Shown: piece after piece, positions 14,371 through 53,343 of the stretch
Position numbering within the stretch: the first letter of the stretch is position 1
How the letters are laid out: the number at the start of each line of letters is the position of its first letter
Origin: Cristatella mucedo
Lineage: Eukaryota; Bryozoa; Phylactolaemata; Cristatellidae
Assembly (NCBI GenBank): GCA_009760855.2
Contig: WPIO01000005.1
Span: 678,501-742,500, forward strand
Reading direction: 5' to 3'
Length of the DNA stretch: 64,000 nt
Notes under the pieces: generated by a model
The model's input: the letters and a program-made list of their open reading frames with translations, nothing else
Told to the model about the DNA's origin: nothing
Database searches by the model: none
Translations under genes and position numbers: made by a program

Positions 14371-14502
14371 CCCGGCGGTCGCTCGCGGCGGCGGCGGAGC
14401 TGCTGCTGCGAGGCAGACCGCCGCAGACGCCGCAACGACGACGACGACGAAGAGAACTGCCGACGCGGCAGCAGCAACAGCAGCGGCCGCGGCCGACGTC
14501 AT
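14371..14502 (-). CDS. Possible first coding exon with signal peptide (speculative)
   Basis: On the minus strand an ATG (14,500-14,502, A at -3) opens 44 codons: MTSAAAAAVAAAASAV, then LFVVVVVAASAAVCLAAAA and PPPPRATAG. The frame runs straight into GGGTAAGC, a good splice donor that also supplies the stop. A hydrophobic core with an Ala-rich end fits a signal peptide. However, (GTC)n and (GCN)n triplet runs can mimic this by chance, and no second exon is recognised. Confidence 0.22.
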
Positions 14503-16000
14503 GATGCACGCCGCACGGCGGCCGAGCGAACGGAGGCGAACGGCGAACGTCGCTGTTTCGTCGGCTGGGCGGGCGCGCTGGCGCGGACGGCGGCGGGCTG
14601 CGGCGGCGGCGGCGGCGTCGCGGGCTCTTGTGCAAGGCAGCCGCAGCTACCGGTCGACAGTAGCTGGGCGGGTCGCCAGCTCAGCGCCCGCCGACCTGCA
14701 GGGTGTGCCCGCGATCTCGCGGTCCACCTTGAGGTGGCGCGAGCGCGAGATGACGCGCGTAAGTAGACGGCATTTGTCGTGGCGAGTCGTTCAGCACGTC
14801 GGTCGGCCCGGTCTCGACGGCGATCGCGTAGCCGCCGCGGACGCGGTTGCTCCCGCACACACCCTCCCCCCCCCCGCTTGCCCCCGACTGCCGCTTGCAG
14901 GTGTGCATCGCCTGCGCCGACGCCGGCGCGCGCTCACCGCCGTCCTCGTCGGTAGGAGGCGCTAGCGACGAGTGTCGGGCGGCGCCCGCGAAAGCCGCTC
15001 CAAAGTCATCCACCTCGGCTGCGCTACCGGGCGCGACCGCGCCGCTTCATTCGCGGCGCGCCCTCGGTCGACCACCCTCGCAGAACCGCGTAATCGCCGA
15101 GTCGTGCAGCGGCAGCGGTAATCTCTCGATAAGCTCGTCGACGTGCGAGCGGTCGACTCGCTGTGCGCCCATCTCTGGCGCTATTAGCCAGCTTTCGCGC
15201 CCCGCGTCTGCCGTCGAGGGGGCGCGGTTAAGCGCGGATGCAGCGCGGCGCGCTATTGTAGGAGAACGTGCACTCATACGCCAAGCCAGAGAGCGTGCCT
15301 CGACACTGCGGCAGCGCACTTGTGGCGCCGCAGCGCCACCGCCGCTTTAGCATCGGGAGGGGAGGGGGACTTTAATCTTGGCCGCTTTAGCGTCGGGAGG
15401 GGCCAAAGCTGTTCGGGTTGACTGGGCGGCTGCAGCATCTCGCTCGCTGTCTTCTCAAGCTAAGTAGTCAGGAGCGAGGCAGTTGCGCAGCCAGCGAGCT
15501 TAACCTGGACAACTCAAAATGTCGCTGTGCGCACTCCTTTAGTCGGTCGCGGGCGGAAAGGAAGCGGCTCTTTGCTCTGTGAAGGCACCGACGGCGATGC
15601 TTAGCGCGTAGAACAACGTGATGGGCATTAGCCCAGAACGAGTATTCACTGTACATCCTCGGTCTGTGCAATCGATGCGAGCTAAATATCAAAGTGCGGC
15701 TTTAACTGATGCATTCCTCTTTAACTAAATTATTACTCTTTAATCAAATGCTTTTTGGCACGGTGTACGCTGTGAAGGCTGTCTCCGAATATTGTAACTG
15801 GCTGTCGAAAAATGCTGGCCGATCAGCTGGGCTGCGGCACCTAGGCAGGTCCCCTTCGATTGTCGGGCTCTGATTGCGCGATGTGGGAATGGGGGAGAGG
15901 CAGCAGCCATCGCGCGAGCCCGCTTCTCTAGCCACATCGCGGCGGGACGCTACCAGGCGAACCATCAGGCGCGAGCGCTGCGCAGGCGCTCGTACGCAAT

Positions 16001-16026
16001 CCTTCGCCGCCTGACGGCGGCGAAGG
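16001..16026. repeat. Short hairpin, 11-bp arms
   Basis: CCTTCGCCGCC, loop TGAC, GGCGGCGAAGG: perfect pairing. Confidence 0.93.
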
Positions 16027-16171
16027 ACCGCGCGCGGCGACTCCGAGCCCGCGCAATGGCCGCCGGCCGCGCCGACAGCTAAGCAGTCGCCTTAGCAGCA
16101 GGCCACACGCGAGCGAGCGCTGTGTGCGAGGATCGGGGCGCCAACGCCGCCGTTTGCTTTCGTCTGGCGTG

Positions 16172-16215
16172 AGTCTGAGAGAGGCTCGCGCCCGCGCGCG
16201 CGCCTCTCTCAGACT
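16172..16215. repeat. Inverted repeat in GC-rich block, 14-bp arms
   Basis: AGTCTGAGAGAGGC (16,172-16,185) and its exact reverse complement (16,202-16,215), separated by a 16-nt CG-rich loop that can pair further. Confidence 0.93.
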
Positions 16216-16384
16216 GTGCGGGCAGAGGAGCGGGTGCTGTGCGGGCGCGGCAAGAGAGGAGAAACGCTGGCGCAGCCGACGAGCAGTGGTCGCGTTCGAG
16301 TGCGCTGCGATCGCGAGAGCGGCGCACGCGCCCGGCGTTCGCAGGGAGCGGCTGGCCGCTAAGCCGCTCGTTAACTTTGCAGCC

Positions 16385-16880
16385 GGCGATCAGGCGTTTG
16401 TGACGAGACGTTTAGATTATTGCTATAGACTTTATTAAGGACTGCCGGCCAGTGCCCGCAATCGTCTGCAACAGGTGTAGAGTTACTTGGCGTCTCAACG
16501 TCTGTCGTGGACAGCTGCATTGCCACATCGTACCATTTCTGTCGAACGTGCAATGGCTTCCTATCAAGCAATGCATCGATTTTAAGATCCTCTGTCTGGC
16601 GTCCTGGTCGCTAGCATTCGCCAGCTACAACTTTGACCATCCGACCTCCTTGCTACTCAGTCACGCGCTCTTGCACCGCCAGTTCTTCGGCAGGTGGGGT
16701 CTTGCAGTCTCACGCACTCGATTGAAATTGTTTGGGGATCGAGCCTCCAGCTCGTATGCACCAAACGGCTGGAACTTGCGTCAGAATGCGATCGCTATCC
16801 ACAATGACGTTGCATCGCTTAAAGTCTGAGCTTTTTCGAAAGATTTTCAAGCGTTCCGCTTGCCTTCGCAAATTAAGCGT
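16385..16880 (+). mobile_element. LINE-B fragment, diverged
   Basis: AFVTRRLDYCYRLY frame, then HCHIVPFLSNVQWLPIKQCI and an ALHRQFFGRWGLAVSRTR-like region with the FGDRA segment. The frame shifts more than once. It marks the right edge of the GC-rich block. Confidence 0.72.
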
Positions 16881-17558
16881 AGTTTCAGAACTCAAAAAAC
16901 CCCAGCCTTCTATCTGAACAACAATTAGAACTGATCTTGGTCAACTGGTTTTCATACGTGAGGAGTAGAGAAAATGGCAGACTGCACATTTGTTGCACGC
17001 GGCTTGAGCCATTTCTCACGACGCAGCGTGCTGCGTTCTGGCAATCTGACTCTCAGTGAAAATGGCAGGGCGTAATATCAGTTAGCAAAATCAAAGCCGC
17101 CCTAACATTTTAAAATGTGCATAGTGTTCACGAAATCAAAGGGCGTTTATGAACTTCAACAACGTTCACCGTTTGACGGAATGATATTGTATGATCACAT
17201 GGATTGTGCAGATAATACCGCGAAATGATTATCGTAGGTGGGCTCATATATTTAAGGATTTTAACAGTCGGCAATCAGTTCCTTTGATACAATCTGCATG
17301 CGGATATTACTTATACTGCAAGTTTTAAGATTGATGCTATCATGTTATTGAATAAAGTACGCGAAGATTACCCCATTCAATGCCAATGCTTACGCGTTGA
17401 TCCTGAGGAGTTGATAGTTTCCTTACGAGCCTAGCATGCTGCAGAGCTGAAAGATTAAAAAAGAAGTGATACCGAGACGAAAAAGAGCCGATTATAAGGA
17501 ACTCGAACATAAATGGGGGAATTCTTGCTCGCAGCACACCAAAGTTTGACGGAATACA
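16881..17558. other. Downstream of the protease stop; probable 3' UTR and flank
   Basis: The minus strand continues about 200 nt past TAA without a clear AATAAA. The 3' end of the transcript cannot be placed. Confidence 0.4.
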
Positions 17559-45278
<27,720 letters not shown>

Positions 45279-45354
45279 GAATGAAGCTGAGCTAAAAGTA
45301 GCACATATAACGAAGCTTCATACATATACAACTATGCAGACAGTTTGTTAATCC

Positions 45355-45535
45355 CTTAATAATAATAATACATTTGTTATAGAGCCCTCAGAACTCAATC
45401 TCTTTCTAGGCACCTTACTTTTACTGAAAAAGAAGCATGATAGAATTGTTAGTGGCAGTATGCTCAAGATAGAATTGTTAGTGGCAGCATGCTCAATGAC
45501 AGCAAGCATAACATGGTTAGAAGTGAAAGATAGTT
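45355..45535 (-). mobile_element. LINE-B 3' end with internal duplication
   Basis: The tail AATAATAATAATACATTTGT and GAACTCAATCTCTTTCTAGG are followed by two copies of a roughly 30-bp unit starting GATAGAATTGTTAGTGGCAG. Confidence 0.72.
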
Positions 45536-45799
45536 TATGACTCTTTTAACTCCTACTGCAATACGCTGGGGGATTAGTTTATTAACAAGGCTATAGGACG
45601 GTAATACATATACAGTGGTGTCACTAGTGAGATATGGTCACTATCTATGTGCAGATAAGGGACTGTAACTACTTTTTTACTCTGTTTAATGGCGGTTGCG
45701 AGAAAGCTCGTAGGAATTTTATGCGACCATCTTGAACAGCTAATTATTGAGATAGCCGTGATGAAATTGGTTCTGAGGATTGTTGAAAAAAATTAAAAA

Positions 45800-45975
45800 A
45801 ATACTAGCTGATTAAACAGCCTCTTTTTGTATAGCGACAGAAGAGCCTTTACGGCTATTACCACCGCTTGCAGTGGCGATAGAGGATCGCCCACCGCAGG
45901 ATTCGAACCCACGACCTCGGGGCCGAGGTCGTGAAAAGCAACCACCTTATCTAGTGAGCCATTACGGCTAACCAA
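45800..45975 (-). mobile_element. SINE-B
   Basis: The minus strand reads GTAATGGCTCACTAGATAAG, a GTCGTGGGTTCGAATCCTGC B box (closest to a real tRNA in this window), then GGCTCTTCTGTCGCTATAC and a GCTGTTTAATCAGCTA end. Confidence 0.85.
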
Positions 45976-48900
45976 CCAGTAGTTGCGTATTGTACCTGCC
46001 AAATAGTTGCAATAGGGGTCTCATATTGAATGGGATATCAGACTAGTCCAGGCTATTAACATTTGCGATCTTGTTGCTTCTATTAGAACGTAGCGGTGAT
46101 GCAGTAAGTGAGCTTTTACGTGTAGAGTTTCTGATTAAATCCCGCCTTTTGTTTTACTTTTGTTTTACCCAAAGTGACCGCTTTTCTCACGTTTCCGCCT
46201 TTAGTTGCAGCGTTGTAGCGGGTCTTTGCTACGAGAGTCGTGCAAGTCTCTGTCTGTTGAAGCTTCCAAAGTAGTGTGGCGTTTGTTTGTGATAACCAAT
46301 CAGATTCACTAGAGAAAGGTATGACAGACTAAAATCAACCTCATTTCCTTAGGATATCCAAAAATACTCCGATGATTCTCAGTTCACTCTAGTATAGCTT
46401 AGTATTCTCTGCTGTCCACCTCTCGATCATTCCCCGACATAAATTTAATACGGGTCCACATAAGTCAACGCTTTGAAGCTGGGTTCTGTTCCACTTTTAC
46501 ATGATATATGCGCTAAAAGATGTCATCAACTGCTTAAATTCGATTATAAGACTTCATTTGCACGAAATGTGGAGTTTCAACGTCTCAGATGAAGTTGGAG
46601 ATAAGGATATTTAATGCTCTCTAATGTAAAGCTCTATTTTATGTTCTCCATATGCATAGGAAAGTCGAAACGTCGTATTTACAAAAGTCTGACTATAGTC
46701 CGAAAAAGATAAAATTTAAACTCCATTTTAAGACAATTAACTCAGACCAAGAACTTGCCAGGCTCTGTGAAAAGTGCCTAAAAACGTCTATTCAAAAGCT
46801 TGGAATCTTTGAGGGCTCCTCAATCGGTACTATGCTGTAGTCATGCCAAATAGACACCAATTAAATATGCAATATAATAATTTTGTCAATGAATTAGTAG
46901 GTTGGTAGATCTCAGATACTGTACACCATCAGATATTGACCGTGCTCTAAAAATTGTTTTCCAGCTTCATAAACGAAATAAGAAATGTTTGCCTGTGTAA
47001 TACTTTCTCACTGCATCCTTTGGTGCTGCATCCATTCAGTCACACATAACGTCCTCGCAAGGCAAAATATTTCTGCCATTTTCATTCTGCCCGTTCAGAA
47101 GCCTATTCTGGGAATGGCTTTCCTGCTCTCAGCTATCTATAGAATAAATTATCATTCGGTCAAGTAGGAGCAGGCAGGGGGTGCCCTGGTGGTAGCTCAG
47201 AGTAAGGTCCTCGTTGTTAGCGACCCAGGTCGTGAGTTTGAGTCGTACAGTGCTACAGTGGTCCTGTAATGCCTACAGCGAGAGGTCGTCATAGCGGGTA
47301 AGGCTCTGCTGCCGCTAAATAAATGAAACCATCGAATCAGCTAAACTTATTATTAGTATTATGCACCCCTGGCTTCGACTTCCAGAGTACAGAAGCATCA
47401 ATTGATTTAGTGGGTAGAATTGACTCTCGAAATTTTTATCATTTACGTCATATAGCGATGAAATGGGGCAGAACCGCTACAACGCAAAAACTCCACAAGT
47501 CAATTTTAAAGTTCACTTTTATTCATGTACTGTAGCTCTTGATCTGAAACTACCAGTATTAAATACGATTAAATTCGTTACTAATTTACCTATGACCACA
47601 TAAAATTCAAGAGTGCAATCTTATGACATGAAATCGAAGTGAATGACTTAACTCGAAAAATTCATAAGCCAGCATTAGCACATTATGAATCGCAGTCACA
47701 TGCTTAATTTTCACCATTGATGAAAGGCCTGATTACAGTGCCATAGAATAAATAAGCATTCGGTGCAGATTCTTGTCTGGAAATGCCAAAAGTCGATTAA
47801 CAGGCATTTGAAAGTTTGACTTTGAGCTCGCGATCACAGATATTAATGTAAGCAGCCCTATAGCCTCTAGCCCCGTTACAACTTGAACTTGGTGGGAGCT
47901 AAATTTCGTTGCTAATCGCAAGAATACGTACAATTTAATCGCAAATTTGGAAAATCAACTTTCTTCTAATCTTTTAGATAATTTATTAAAAACTTTGGAC
48001 AAATGCATGTTGCTTTGATGCATCTACTGCTTTGCTCATTTGGCCAAATTTGAACCAAAAGATGCGAACTCATCTGTTTCTATGCCAACGCATAAGACTC
48101 ATGGACACAAGAAAGCGGAGGTTTGTTTGGAGAATAAACGTCATTTCTACACTGACAAGAGCAGAAGTTGTGTTACATCATCTTCTTACATACTTAAAAG
48201 CCACCAAGCCTTTCTGAATCGGATGAGATACAGCTTTCACACAGTGTAAAAGGCTCCAGCAAGAAGAGCTGCTCCAGAGCTGGTTATGCGCTCGTGCACT
48301 TAATCTGCTTCATTTCTCCTTACGTCTCTTGCCTTAGCCTCGGTGAGCGAACCCGGCAAGTGGCGCGAAGCGTTTCAGAGCGTCTGTTGCAGTCTTCGCT
48401 CTGGTGACGCTCTTTTACGTTCTTTTCAAAGATGCCAATATTACTCAGAGCTTCCATCGGTGAGAGCGGCGCTGTCTGCTGCAGGAGGTGCAATGCTACG
48501 CTGCTGCCTCACACGGTCAGCATCTCTCCCAGACACTTAAGCTGGTGCCGTTTTTGTCTTACAGTTAGCATTTATTTTCGGAGGATAGTTCTCGCATGTG
48601 TAGCCGAAGATTACTCGTTGTGAACCAATAGGTGCTCTTTCGCTTGGCATTTAAATATTACGCTCCCACCAGTTAGACTGGCTTCTTAGGCCATCAGGAA
48701 GGAGCCAGCAAGATGGCTAGCTTAGTGAGTGCACACGCAATCACGTAAGCGAAATACGGCAGTTGAGCATTGTAGAGGGCGTAAGAGACTTGAGACGTTT
48801 TGCATATGTACCTAACCTATCCGCGAAGTATCGCTAGAACAATCCTGCAAAACGCAGCTAGTTGGACTGTAGCTGGTCGCTTGCTCGTCAGGGTGGGAAG

Positions 48901-49704
48901 CACTCGCGCAGTGTCAGGCTCTCAGAAAACAGAAAAAAAGGCCCGATGGAGCGAATCTACTAGCTTCAGGATCGTACGCAAGAAGACGAAGTAGTACCTT
49001 ATCCACTATCGTGTGAGTCAACTAAATCGTTGGCTTACGATTTAGAGTGGAGTTATACTGCGCCACCGACAGGGAGACAGTGAGAAAAATTCGCGTAAAC
49101 AGAGCTGGGACATTCGTACGTACCATCGTGCATATTCAAAAACGCCTATCAAAGCTTGGTATACACTTTAAGATATGCGAGTGTCTAGTGGCTGCTTGCA
49201 AGCAAGTGTCAGGAAACCACCTGCCACTCTCAAACTGCCTGTGCTTCGAAAGGAAAATCTTGGCAGCTACCTGATAAGGAATGTAGAAGGACCTAAATGC
49301 CTATGGATGTGTATAACTCGGTTTGTAACTACACAGGAACATTTCTACCCAATGACTGTAACGCCGAAGCGGTTTTAACTGAGACCTTAAACTTATTGAT
49401 GACTCATCAATCTGAGCCAGGCGCAGTTGGATCCGTCCTCCCACATCTCCTACTCACTGTCCCCACCGGCGGGAAGCCGTGCCAATCACCCAAGTTCCGA
49501 ATTATCGCGCCAGCGTTTTTATGTTTCCTCTTTTGTCGGATCGTTTTCCGAGAGACAGCGAGCCTTTGGTGACCACGTGAATATGAATACGTTCTTCCGC
49601 ATATACTTACGCATAAAAGGCGAGAGCAAGAGTGAAAGCCGGTGTAACAAGCTAGCCTATGCCCCCAGGCTGGAGTGTACCTGTGGTAAAACTGACTTAC
49701 GCCA
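45976..49704. other. No gene recognised apart from a SINE-B; expected place of the protease signal-peptide exon
   Basis: Upstream of the protease propeptide exon in gene order. I looked for an ATG-plus-hydrophobic frame ending in a donor on the minus strand and found no convincing one. Confidence 0.4.
47190..47345 (+). mobile_element. SINE-B
   Basis: GGTGGTAGCTCAGAGTAAGG (A-box form), CAGGTCGTGAGTTTGAGTCG, GCTCTGCTGCCGCTAAATAA and the hairpin end near ATCGAATCAGCTAAAC. Confidence 0.83.
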
Positions 49705-51345
49705 CTTCATATGTAATGTATCTCCGCCTGTAACTCCACAAATTCATAAAGACAATGTGGGTGTTTTGCATAGCGCACTTACAGCCAAAGCGGCTTTCGG
49801 TACGTATTTGGTAGCCAACAGACTTCGTCACATGCAATAAAGAGAAAGTGAGAAGCATAGAAGAGTCAGGTGAGCAGTTGAGGTAGTGAGTAGCATGGAA
49901 GTAGCAGCTCAGGACCGCTGAAAAGGATGAGCCATAGTCGGCAGCAGGAGTGCGGTTGTCGTTGCGTAAGAATAGTGGAAGCGAGTTCCGCAGTCTAGGA
50001 CCTGCAGAGCTAAAGCTTCTGTCGCCAACGGTCTTTAAGTGGAGGAATGGAACAGCTAATTTATTGTCCATACAGGACCTGAGGGCGCGAACAGCCGGCA
50101 GTTCAGCTAGGTACGAAGGAGCCAAGCCGTGGCAGGCCTTGTGGGTCAGCGTAAGAACTTCGCTCTGTATCCGTTGCTCACCGGCATCCATCCTAGCTCT
50201 TTTAGCAAAGGAGACACCTGGTCAAACCTGTGGGACTTGAAGACTAGCATTGCAGCCATATCCATAGTCAGCTGCAGTGGCTTAGTTGACTTTTTTGGTA
50301 GCCCAGCCAAAAGTGATTTACATTAAGCAAGCCGAGACAGAACTAAGGAGCTAGTTAAATGTTTTGCAAGCCACTGTGAAAGACATCCCTAATCTTGGAT
50401 AGGGATTGGACGTGATGGCTAGCTGTACAAGCAGTCTTCTGGATGAAGCCTTTGAAATATAAGCAGCGGTCGAAAAAGACACCTAAATTTCGCGCACTTT
50501 GTGACGGTCGCACAACAGCATCACCTATTAGAAGAGCAAAGCCTTTTAATCCTGCCACATGCTTAGGGCATCCTATGAGCAGCAGTTCGGTTTATCGTCA
50601 TTTAGTCTCAAGAAGTTTTCCGACATCCAGGATCGAATGTCGGCAAGGCAAGCATTCAGTTTCTCAGTTGCTGCAGCAGATTCCAAGGGTTTGAATGACA
50701 AATACAGCTGAGTATCGTCAGCATAAAAGTGATATCATATTCCATGGGCTTTAATCACTTTTCCCAGAGATTGAGTTTAAATGGAGAACAGCAAGGGACC
50801 GAGTACATACCCTTGAGGGACTCCACAGGTGACCCTTCTCGTGTGTGTGACCTGACCCCCACACGACACGGATTGAACACGATCTGACAAGTATGATTTA
50901 AACCACACCAGTGCTTCGTCTGCCAGACCGATCGTTATTCCTTATCGTTCAAGTAAGACATCAAGATCAATAGTGTCGAAGGCAGTAGACAGATCTAGCA
51001 GAGCTAGGGTAGTGACATTCGCGTCATCGCTGCCACGTAGAATGTCATTGTAAACACGGAGCAGAGCAGTTTCAGTGGAGTGCTGCCTCTTGAACCCTGA
51101 CTAAAATGTTTGTGACATTTTATTCTTTTCAATATGTTCAACCAGCTGCTCAGCAACAATTTTGTCAAGAATCTTTGACACGAAATGAAAAAAGGAAACT
51201 GGGCGATAGTTTGCAAGGACCTCATTATCTAATCCAGGCTTTTTAAGTACGGTTTTAACGATTGCTGATTTGAAGGACCTGGGAACGAACTCTTTTCCAA
51301 AAGAAGCATTAAAAACTCTGTTATGGCCGGGCTAAGTTGGTCTGC
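49705..51345 (-). mobile_element. LINE-A, longest copy, with partial reverse transcriptase
   Basis: A non-LTR retrotransposon of the CR1/L2/Rex1-like type by its RT motifs. In decayed frames it shows RPVSFFHFVSKILDKIV, TLALLDLSTAFDTID (RT motif A), [30 protein letters not shown] (catalytic YADD) and LSRLDYC, then the 3' end with the ATGTAATG tail at the left edge. In-frame stops (one in SQTF*SGF) and frameshifts show it is dead. It is 5'-truncated inside or before the RT. Confidence 0.88.
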
Positions 51346-51569
51346 TAGTGGAGACCACAGAGATAATGGTATAAGGTCTTCAGAAGACGAGCTTTATACC
51401 CCTCTAGGCCAAATTATACCCGGTCCTACCAATAGTTTTGAGCGATCAACACATAAATCTGTACGTGATGGCTCACAAATCCGCGCCGTCACTGACCCTG
51501 GCACCCCATTCTCTGGTTTCCCTCGTTCTCATTTTAAGGCACTCGTTACTTCGATCTCTCACCTGCCTT

Positions 51570-51725
51570 GTCTTTTCTACAAGCTATTTCAGTTTCATGT
51601 AAGAATTTTGGCTACCGTATGCCTACCTAAAGCCTTGGGGCTCTGTGCACACTGTAGAGAACTCTCCAGCGTAGCAATGCACCTAGCCATTGTAACTGTG
51701 CACAGTTACAGACGGCATAACGTGT
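51570..51725 (+). mobile_element. LINE-A 3' end, diverged
   Basis: TTGGCTACCGTATGCCTACC, TGTAGAGAACTCTCCAGCGT and the TAACTGTGCACAGTTACAGA segment follow LINE-A 3' order. Confidence 0.5.
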
Positions 51726-52329
51726 TCATACTGCGTAATTCTGAAAAGAAATATATTTAATAAGGAGCGTTGAAAACCCAGGAGTCACTCTCCGGTCGTT
51801 ACGACGGCCGCCTTGTGTCGTCCTGCTCGTGCGCGATTTTCGCTGTTCGGCTTAAAATCCATAAAACCCCAAGTTGTTTTTTAATTTGTCTTCGGCTTCA
51901 CAGAAAAACAGGCCACGATTATAGCTTTGAAAACTGCTTCAGAAAACTGCTTTTATTGATCAAATGGTAATAATCCCACTTTCATGTATACGCTTTTTAG
52001 ATATCTGTGAAAGTTCTGTGGCGGATGTCGGCAGAAATATTTTTTGCGAACGGTCTGTTTGAATGCTTGCTACTGAACAGTTAACAATAATTCAACGAGT
52101 TAGAGTCTCAAGATTTCGTAATCTGGGTAATCTTTTAGGCGGGTTATATTCTAGCCTGGTGATATAGTTTGGCTTGAGTCTGTTTTCCACCCCGGGTATA
52201 GTGTGGCCGAGGCCGTTTAGCACCCCGGCTTTAAAGTGGCTTGTGCCATTTTAACTCCGGTTATACTCTGAGAGGGGTATACTCTGGCCTGCTACTCCGT
52301 GATCAAGTTGCAAACGGTGGCCGAGCTAC

Positions 52330-52605
52330 AGGGTGGGCAGGGGCACATTTGCCCCCCCCCCCTCCACCAGAGTGGGGCAGCCACCTAGAACACCTATATA
52401 CTTATGCTCCCCCCCGACCGTCGCCGACGATGAAATTATGTCCAACTTCTAGTCGATGAGCAACGGCGTGTAGAATAAATATGATCATGTGATTATGTGC
52501 TGCGACTTTTCATTATTTTGCGGTCTTGCCCCTGCATGCACATATTTCTCGTCTTGCCCCTTTGCTGAACCTCTCTTGGCTTCGCCTCTGAATGCAGGCG
52601 TACAA
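52330..52605 (+). repeat. Dispersed repeat, copy 1
   Basis: Shares with 56,850-57,070 the ordered blocks ACCGTCG, AAATTA, ATGAGCAAC, TGT.GAATAAA and GTCTTGCCC, ending TTGGCTTCGCCTCTG. The end resembles the inverted repeat of the candidate MITE at 54,848. It starts with a long run of C. Confidence 0.5.
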
Positions 52606-52794
52606 CTCCAGAGCTAGCGATAGTTTGGTTCTCAGCCATTGCTTCCATCAGATTCCAGCCTTCCTTAAGGGTAAATAGTAACTCGTCACATAGCAGGAGA
52701 TGTACTGCTCAATGGTACTAGTCTCGAGCGCACTTTAGCTGCAATGTCTGCTCTTGGACCAGCACCGAGCACTCAAACTGCCGAATACCGGGAT

Positions 52795-53060
52795 GTAATG
52801 TATCTCCGTCTGTAACTCCACAAAGCCATAAAGACCATGTGGGTGTTACGTAGGAGAGTTTTGTATAGCGAACTCACAGCCTAAGCGGCTTTCGGTAAGC
52901 ATTCGGTAGCCAACAGACTTCATCTCACGAAACAAAGAGAAAGTGGGAAGCATAGCAGAGTCGGGAGAGAAGTTGAGGTCGTGCGTGAGTAGCATGGAAG
53001 TAGCAGCTCAGGACCGCTGAAAAGGATGAGCCATAGTCGGCAGCAGGAGATTAGTTGTCC
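52795..53060 (-). mobile_element. LINE-A 3' fragment
   Basis: TGTAATGTATCTCCGTCTGT, GTTTTGTATAGCGAACTCAC, CGGTAAGCATTCGGTAGCCA and CAGCTCAGGACCGCTGAAAA. The copy is truncated near 53,060, about 70 bp before a possible secreted-protein ORF. Confidence 0.85.
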
Positions 53061-53133
53061 TCGCACTGGCAGGCATTGCTCATACAATAGCCAGCGAGCT
53101 CCGAACAAGAGCTCGGAGGCCCGGAAACGCAAG

Positions 53134-53343
53134 ATGGCCTCTCGCGTGGCAAGCCGGGCGATGTGCCTAACAGTCAGGTTGCAGTTGCTGCTACTGCTGG
53201 CCGTACTTGGTTCTAGAAGCCACCGCCACATGGAAGCAGCTGCCAGTGGAAATGGTCTAGTGGGCTGGCTCGGCGGACGCAGCCAGCTCTTACCCAGACG
53301 CACAGACGAAAGCTCCCGCCACTGCAAGCAAAATACCGACTGA
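53134..53343 (+). CDS. Possible small secreted protein or signal-peptide exon (speculative)
   Basis: An ATG in a strong context (AAGATGG) opens 69 codons to TGA. Residues 1-25 look like a signal peptide: MASRVASRAMCLTVR, then LQLLLLLAVLGSRS. The rest (NGLVGWLGGRSQLLPRRTDE) is hydrophilic with no recognised motif. It lies in locally GC-richer sequence just right of a truncated LINE-A. It may be a whole short ORF, a first exon or chance. Confidence 0.3.
   Translation: MASRVASRAMCLTVRLQLLLLLAVLGSRSHRHMEAAASGNGLVGWLGGRSQLLPRRTDESSRHCKQNTD

Larger units (their letters stand above)
13000..16380. promoter_or_regulatory. GC-rich, CpG-dense block (CpG-island-like)
   Basis: Unlike the AT-leaning surroundings, this stretch is rich in GC and CpG, most strongly at 13,950-15,350 and 15,900-16,370. 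It carries GCC, GGC and GAC triplet runs. Long frames occur on both strands because stop codons are scarce, so they are not evidence of coding. It could mark a promoter with a first exon. Splice-donor-like sites exist on both strands (GTAAGC on minus at 14,371; GTAAGT on plus at 14,758). Confidence 0.6.

Noticed and set aside
14084-14965. 293-codon plus-strand ORF, the longest in the window
   Set aside because: It is Ala/Arg/Pro low-complexity sequence from GC-rich triplet runs, with equally long frames on the other strand. No domain.
14681-15319. Minus-strand frame with VDELIERLPLPLHDS and PPTDEDGGERAP
   Set aside because: One frame is open apart from a single TGA, which looked protein-like, but scarce stops are expected in CpG-rich DNA and no family or splice structure was found.
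45925-45975. tRNA gene, from the A-box/B-box-like sequence
   Set aside because: No acceptor-stem pairing or anticodon arm of a real tRNA; it continues into the SINE-B body. The same reasoning applies to the SINE heads at 3,055, 34,329 and 47,190.
49427-49840. 137-codon plus-strand ORF with a CTCGKTDLRHF segment
   Set aside because: The right part is antisense LINE-A 3' end and the left part has no motif or splice context.
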